DNA of 18,441 nucleotides from Methanothermococcus okinawensis. GTDB taxonomy: Archaea; AGJL01; Methanococci; Methanococcales; Methanococcaceae. The stretch covers positions 1-18,441 of the forward strand of contig DQVW01000012.1 in the NCBI GenBank assembly GCA_015661555.1, read 5' to 3'. Made by a program: the position numbers and the translations under genes. The notes beneath the pieces were generated by a model. It was not told where the DNA came from. It saw nothing but the letters and a program-made list of their open reading frames with translations, and made no database searches. Below are positions 14,680 to 18,441 of this stretch, piece after piece (position 1 is the stretch's first letter; each line of letters opens with the position of its first letter).

Positions 14680-15450
14680 ATGTTTGCAATCTTGAAGATT
14701 GGAGGCAGTGTACTATGTAATAAGGACATACCCTTCTCTGTAAAGTGGGATAACTTAGAGAGGGTTGCAGAGGAGGTCAGGAGGGCTATGGACTATCACC
14801 TGGAGAGGGGGGAGGAGTTAAAGTTGATACTTATCCACGGGGGAGGTTCCTTTGGCCACCCTGTGGCAGGGAGATACATGAAAAAAGGGAGATTTGAAAA
14901 TATGGAGAGGGGTTTTTGGGAGATTCAGAAGGCCATGAGGAGGTTCAACACCTTGGTAATAGATACCCTTCAGGATTATGGCATCCCAGGAGTCTCTATA
15001 CAGCCCTCCTCCTTTGTAGCCTTCAAAGGGGAGGAGATCCACTTTGATACCTACGTAATAGAGGGCATGTTAAAAAGGGGATTAGTACCGGTAGTCCATG
15101 GAGACGTAGTAATATCTGAGAGAGAGGGTTACAGGATATTCTCTGGAGATCATGCACTACCCTATCTCACTAAAAGGTTGAAACCAGATGTAAGTCTCCA
15201 CGCCTCAGATGTAGATGGAGTAATAGATGGAGAGGGTAAGGTGATAAGGAGTATCAACTCAGAAAACATAAAAGAGGTTGTGAAATATCTAAAGCCCTCT
15301 AAAAAGGAGGATGTAACTGGAGGTATGTACCTCAAGGTGATGGAGGCCTACAGGATGGGGGTTAGGGTACTTATATTCAACGGGAACAGGAGGGATAACA
15401 TCTATAGGGCCTTAATAGGGGATTACAGTATTGGAACTAGGATAAATTAG
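14680..15450 (+). CDS. ipk: Isopentenyl phosphate kinase
   Basis: IPK phosphorylates isopentenyl phosphate to isopentenyl diphosphate with ATP, the last step of the archaeal mevalonate pathway variant that supplies isoprenoid membrane lipids. It belongs to the amino acid kinase fold. The N-terminal ILKIGGSVL provides the phosphate-binding Lys (K6). LIHGGGSFGHP (51-61) holds the glycine-rich loop and the catalytic H60. The acidic ADP-site region follows (HGDVVISE, LHASDVDGV), then DVTGGMYLKV, which is typical of this kinase group. The length of 256 is normal. The ribosome binding site is weak (GGGATAG). The gene overlaps the beta-propeller gene by 4 bp at the stop codons; a T6 run at 15454-15459 may end its transcript. 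Confidence 0.94.
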   Translation: MFAILKIGGSVLCNKDIPFSVKWDNLERVAEEVRRAMDYHLERGEELKLILIHGGGSFGHPVAGRYMKKGRFENMERGFWEIQKAMRRFNTLVIDTLQDYGIPGVSIQPSSFVAFKGEEIHFDTYVIEGMLKRGLVPVVHGDVVISEREGYRIFSGDHALPYLTKRLKPDVSLHASDVDGVIDGEGKVIRSINSENIKEVVKYLKPSKKEDVTGGMYLKVMEAYRMGVRVLIFNGNRRDNIYRALIGDYSIGTRIN

Positions 15451-17336
15451 TTGTTTTTTATCCAGATCCAGATCTCCCTGGGCTCCTGTATTGTCACCTT
15501 TTTAACAACCTTCCAGTCCTCCATATCTATTATATGGATCTCCCTGTTTGAGAGGGTATATAGGTAGTGGTTGATATAGAGGGATCTTAGAACATTTCCC
15601 CTGTGGACATCCTCCATCTCCAGAGATATCCTATCCCCCTCTATCCTGAATATGTAGCAACTATCTCCCGCTGGAATTACAAACACCTTCTTCTCTCCAT
15701 CCCATAGAAAGGCGTGGGGGTTGTAAAGTACAGGAGACCAGTACTTGGGAAGTATAAATCGATCCACCTCTACAGGATTGGTTTTATTCTCTACGTTGAA
15801 GAGAGATACCTTCAACATACCTCTCTCGTCTCTACCTACTCCAATTAATCTACTACTATCTATGGGATGAAGGTAGGTGGAGTAACCAGGTATCTTCAAC
15901 TTTCCAAGGAGTTTTGGATTCCTAGGATCACTTAAATCTATTACAAAGAGGGGGTCCTTCTCCCTGTAGGTGACAAGGTAGGCAACATCTCCCATAAACC
16001 TTACCCCGTAGATCCTCTCCCCCCTGGCAAGCCCTGTAAGTTTACCATATACCTTCAGGTCTTTAAGGACGTAGATATTGTTAGTACTTCTATCCCTGTA
16101 TCCCCAGAAATCCCCTACTGTAGTGGCAACCCTTAGATACCCCCTGTACTCATCCATGGCGTAGGAGTTTATAAGTCTCCCTGGAACACTGCCACTTTTA
16201 ACCTGGAAGGTATCTACATCTATACCTACTATCCCTGTTTTTTCAAGTTCCTCCCAGTGCTCCTCTAGGTAATCCTGGAAGTCTTTTTCCATGGTATTCC
16301 TCAGGTTTAAGGCCTCCTCCCTATTTAAGGTCCTTAAGTAATTGTCCACTATCCTGTTTACCTCCAGGAACTTTGCATCGTCACTGAAGTACTTAGAGTC
16401 TATTACATGCCTAAGTGTATTCCTCACATCCTCTGGGAAGTACCTCTCCCGGTTCTCCTCTATGAAGTTAAGGTACAACCTCTTGATATTGGGACCTAGA
16501 TAATAGGCCAGGTATATCTTATTCTCTGACATGTAGACAACTGTATTTCTAGAACCAGGTAGGGCTACAACCTTGGAGATATTCCCACTGTCAAGATCTA
16601 CCGATGACACTATATAAGATCCTTCGAAGTTATAGGATACTGTGGGGGGTAGAATGGGTATGTAGTAATCTTTAATCTTCATATCCCTCCAGGGAAGGGG
16701 ATATTTTATCTCCTCCTTTCTAACTACCAGGTAGAGTTTTCCACTGTACAATCGGGAGTCTACATAGGTGCCCTCTATATCCATCTTCCATTTCAACCTT
16801 GGGTTTCTAGGAGAACTTACGTTGTAACCTAGTATTTTATCCCCCTCTATAACTATCAGGGTGTCGTTGTAGAGGTAGAGGATACCTCCATGAGATATGT
16901 TACCTACTACCTCTGCAGATGCTGGAGGGAAGGCCTCTACAATATAGGTTTTTCTCCTCCATGGAGAAGGATATACATGGTACATTATCTTTACATCGGC
17001 CTCTGGGGAGAAATAGATATACCTACCGTCAGTTTTTACAATGTCCCCTTCATCTATCCCCTCGACCTGGACGTTGGTTTTAGAGTACCTCTCTATGACT
17101 ATGGGGGTCTCTCCCTTGGAAGCTGGACTCTCCAAGGTTAGAGGGGTAGGAGATTTTTTTATATTTAGAAAGGGGGTGTAACTGTATCCTCCACTTTCCA
17201 ATCGAGTAACAAAATACCTGAAGTTTTTCTCATCTGCCTTAACCACTTTAAACTCCTCCACCTTCTCCATCTCCCACCTTTGAAGACAGCCACTGAGGAA
17301 AAGAAGAAATACCATTATTAGAAATAGCTTCCTCAT
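15447..17336 (-). CDS. Beta-propeller domain lipoprotein (Beta_propel family)
   Basis: This 629-residue exported protein belongs to the archaeal beta-propeller family (COG4880/Beta_propel). The hallmark is NVQVEGIDEGDIVKTDGRYIY (88-108), followed by repeated blade strands such as GILYLYNDTLIVIEGDKILGY and LYLVVR. Signal peptide and lipobox are clear: MRKLFLIMVFLLFLSGC, with C17 as lipid-anchor site. A mostly helical, charged insertion spans about residues 285-368, between blades. No enzymatic residues are recognised; the family's function is unknown, and a binding or scaffold role outside the membrane is inferred. GGAGGG precedes the ATG. The gene is divergent from dacZ across 93 bp. Confidence 0.87.
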   Translation of the reverse strand: MRKLFLIMVFLLFLSGCLQRWEMEKVEEFKVVKADEKNFRYFVTRLESGGYSYTPFLNIKKSPTPLTLESPASKGETPIVIERYSKTNVQVEGIDEGDIVKTDGRYIYFSPEADVKIMYHVYPSPWRRKTYIVEAFPPASAEVVGNISHGGILYLYNDTLIVIEGDKILGYNVSSPRNPRLKWKMDIEGTYVDSRLYSGKLYLVVRKEEIKYPLPWRDMKIKDYYIPILPPTVSYNFEGSYIVSSVDLDSGNISKVVALPGSRNTVVYMSENKIYLAYYLGPNIKRLYLNFIEENRERYFPEDVRNTLRHVIDSKYFSDDAKFLEVNRIVDNYLRTLNREEALNLRNTMEKDFQDYLEEHWEELEKTGIVGIDVDTFQVKSGSVPGRLINSYAMDEYRGYLRVATTVGDFWGYRDRSTNNIYVLKDLKVYGKLTGLARGERIYGVRFMGDVAYLVTYREKDPLFVIDLSDPRNPKLLGKLKIPGYSTYLHPIDSSRLIGVGRDERGMLKVSLFNVENKTNPVEVDRFILPKYWSPVLYNPHAFLWDGEKKVFVIPAGDSCYIFRIEGDRISLEMEDVHRGNVLRSLYINHYLYTLSNREIHIIDMEDWKVVKKVTIQEPREIWIWIKNN

Positions 17337-17363
17337 TATTTCCCTCCTAAAAGGTTATGGTTA

Positions 17364-17377
17364 TTACTTAGTAGTAA
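17364..17377. promoter_or_regulatory. Inverted repeat between the lipoprotein gene and dacZ
   Basis: TTACT-TAGT-AGTAA is a perfect 5-bp inverted repeat with a 4-nt spacer in the 93-bp divergent region. It has the same form (TTACY-N4-RGTAA) as the element upstream of the Cdc48 gene. A loose TATA-like stretch, ATAATTATAC, follows it on the dacZ side. Chance occurrence is possible. Confidence 0.22.
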
Positions 17378-17429
17378 GATAATTATACACTCTCTCCCTT
17401 TTTTCCCTTCTATAAAGGTTGGTGATCCC

Positions 17430-18323
17430 ATGGATAAAACAGAGTCTATTGTAAAACATGGTTACTCCCTAGCCCAGGAGGTGGGGGACGTCCTTCTGAT
17501 ATTTACAGAGACTGGTAGAACCTACAGGATACTTAAAAAGTACCTGAAAAATAAGGGAGACCTGAAGATAGTTGTAGCTACACCAAATGAGAGCACCTAC
17601 TCCCAGTTAAAAAATGAAGAGGGGATTATACCTTTACTTCTCAAGTACAGAAACAGGTATAAATCTGCCATGGTAAAACAGGCCATGATAAAACTTATTC
17701 AGAAGGATCTTGTTAAAGAGGGAGATACTGTAGTAGCTATACTGGGAACCCCCAGGGTACCTGGCAGTATAGACACCATATCCCTGATAGACGTAGCCTC
17801 CAGTGACTTCTTAATGAGGTTCTATAGATTTATTAACTCCCTGGAGGATGTTAAGAGACTGGTAGTTAACGAGGTATTAGATATTGCTATGGAGTTATCC
17901 CTGGAGGGGAAGGAGGGAAAACCTGTGGGGGCTATATTTGTAGTAGGCAACAGTGAAAAGGTTCTTAAAATGTCCAGTCAACTTATACTCAATCCCTTCG
18001 AGGGACATCGAGCTGTAATATTCGATAAAAAGGTGAGGGGTACTATAAAGGAACTTGCAGGTATAGACGGCGCCTTTATTATTGGCGACAGAGGAGAGGT
18101 TATATCTGCAGGTAGGTATCTGGAACCTCTGCATTGTACCCTAAATCTACCCCTAGGTCTAGGGGCTAGGCACTACGCTGCCGCAGCTATTTCAAAGCAT
18201 ACAGGTGCCGTGGCTATTACAGTCTCTGAGAGTGGTGTGGTGAGGATATTTAAGGATGGAGAGATGGTTGTGGAGATAGATCCCAACCAGTTAGATCGTG
18301 AATGTTTCATTCCATGTATCTAA
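17430..18323 (+). CDS. dacZ: Diadenylate cyclase DacZ
   Basis: DacZ makes cyclic di-AMP from two ATP; in archaea the nucleotide is tied to osmotic and potassium balance. The C-terminal DAC (DisA_N-type) domain spans roughly residues 165-284. It has the nucleotide-binding DGA motif in GIDGAFIIGDRGEVI (213-215), the second motif GLGARHYAAAAIS (243-255, RH at 247-248), then TVSESGVVRIFKDG. The N-terminal half (1-160) is an alpha/beta domain with IFTETGRTYRILKKYL, resembling the pyruvate kinase C-terminal-like domain reported for archaeal DacZ (from memory). The length of 297 fits the family. The ATG has GGTGAT 3 nt upstream. No clear T-run follows before the convergent tRNA. Confidence 0.93.
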   Translation: MDKTESIVKHGYSLAQEVGDVLLIFTETGRTYRILKKYLKNKGDLKIVVATPNESTYSQLKNEEGIIPLLLKYRNRYKSAMVKQAMIKLIQKDLVKEGDTVVAILGTPRVPGSIDTISLIDVASSDFLMRFYRFINSLEDVKRLVVNEVLDIAMELSLEGKEGKPVGAIFVVGNSEKVLKMSSQLILNPFEGHRAVIFDKKVRGTIKELAGIDGAFIIGDRGEVISAGRYLEPLHCTLNLPLGLGARHYAAAAISKHTGAVAITVSESGVVRIFKDGEMVVEIDPNQLDRECFIPCI

Positions 18324-18345
18324 ATTAATGGATATAGCCTCATAT

Positions 18346-18352
18346 AAAAAAA
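18346..18352 (-). terminator. Oligo-T terminator of tRNA-Trp
   Basis: Seven T on the minus strand directly follow the encoded CCA of the tRNA. It lies 22 bp from the dacZ stop on the other strand. Confidence 0.55.
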
Positions 18353-18441
18353 TGGTGGGGATACTGGGATTTGAACCCAGGTCCGGGGATTTCTCCTGCA
18401 CGGGGTTGGTCCAAGCCCATATAGGCACTTGGAGTCCCCGA
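18353..18441 (-). tRNA. tRNA-Trp (anticodon CCA), intron-containing, 5' end outside the window
   Basis: Reading the minus strand, the 3' exon (18353-18390) gives A38, anticodon stem TCCCC, variable region GGAC, T arm CTGGG-TTCAAAT-CCCAG, acceptor TATCCCC, discriminator A and encoded CCA. The end of the 5' exon (18429-18441) gives TC, anticodon stem GGGGA and loop CTCCAA, with anticodon CCA. The D arm and the 5' acceptor strand (expected GGGGATA) lie beyond the window edge. The two exons join to a normal 7-nt anticodon loop, CTCCAAA, only if the 38-nt intron is removed. Confidence 0.88.
18391..18428 (-). other. Archaeal tRNA intron with bulge-helix-bulge splice motif
   Basis: The intron interrupts tRNA-Trp after position 37, the canonical archaeal site. 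The 4-bp central helix is CTCC (exon) with GGAG (intron). It is flanked by 3-nt bulges AAG and AAA, then by the outer helices GGGGA/TCCCC and TGC/GCA. Cutting between the second and third bulge bases gives the 38-nt intron. It is far shorter than the tRNA-Trp introns of haloarchaea that carry box C/D guide RNA, and no box C/D pair is evident. Confidence 0.82.

Noticed and set aside
18395..18425. Reading TTGGACC in the terminal tRNA as a Ser (GGA) anticodon loop
   Set aside because: No 5-bp stem forms around it. The segment lies in the intron; the correct loop CTCCAAA forms across the exon junction with stem GGGGA/TCCCC and gives Trp (CCA).
1..18441. Mobile element, prophage or defence island
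   Set aside because: No transposase, integrase, restriction-modification, toxin-antitoxin, Cas or phage structural gene was recognised, and no terminal repeats flank any gene. The content is core archaeal metabolism and translation.

Overview
The window comes from a methanogenic archaeon of the order Methanococcales, most likely a thermophilic lineage. Every recognisable protein resembles Methanocaldococcus/Methanococcus families: lactaldehyde dehydrogenase CofA of coenzyme F420 synthesis, isopentenyl phosphate kinase, the archaeal diadenylate cyclase DacZ, a two-ring Cdc48/VAT ATPase and archaeal L3-L4-L23-L2-S19. The tRNAs encode their CCA ends. Promoters are TATA (box A) elements, ribosome binding sites are GGTGA-type, and terminators are plain oligo-T runs. 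Arginine is mostly AGG/AGA and intergenic DNA is very A+T-rich. The genus cannot be fixed from sequence reading alone.

Layout. Positions 1-381 hold the 3' part of purQ (purine synthesis), facing a large Cdc48-type unfoldase gene on the minus strand (392-2587). A second minus-strand unit (4811 to 2728) is a tight operon: hemA (tetrapyrrole synthesis, leading to F430 and corrinoids), pyrE (pyrimidine synthesis) and a small protein with two zinc-ribbon-like cysteine sets. A tRNA-Ile(GAT) gene with its own promoter follows at 4960-5037. Next is a minus-strand translin-family gene (5097-5690), divergent from the plus-strand ribosomal operon rpl3-rpl4-rpl23-rpl2-rps19 (5894-9198), which stops after S19.

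From 9215 to 14608 four minus-strand genes follow. cofA is closely followed by a gene for a large secreted protein of unknown function with an N-terminal triplicated repeat. A DUF354 glycosyltransferase-like gene then lies 6 bp from a UPF0280 (ApbE-like) gene. On the plus strand, ipk (archaeal mevalonate pathway, for membrane isoprenoids) overlaps tail to tail with a gene for a beta-propeller lipoprotein. That lipoprotein gene is divergent from dacZ (c-di-AMP synthesis). The window closes inside a minus-strand tRNA-Trp gene with a 38-nt intron in a clean bulge-helix-bulge.

Most of the window is core housekeeping and cofactor metabolism. I saw no CRISPR array, transposon, integrase or phage gene. 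The parts least explained by known families are the secreted repeat protein (11039-13198), the double zinc-ribbon protein (2728-3081), and the unknown roles of the DUF354/UPF0280 pair and the beta-propeller lipoprotein beside dacZ. Where a GTG codon overlaps the ribosome binding site, I moved the start to the downstream ATG (cdc48, rpl4, the secreted protein); a similar argument moves the translin start.
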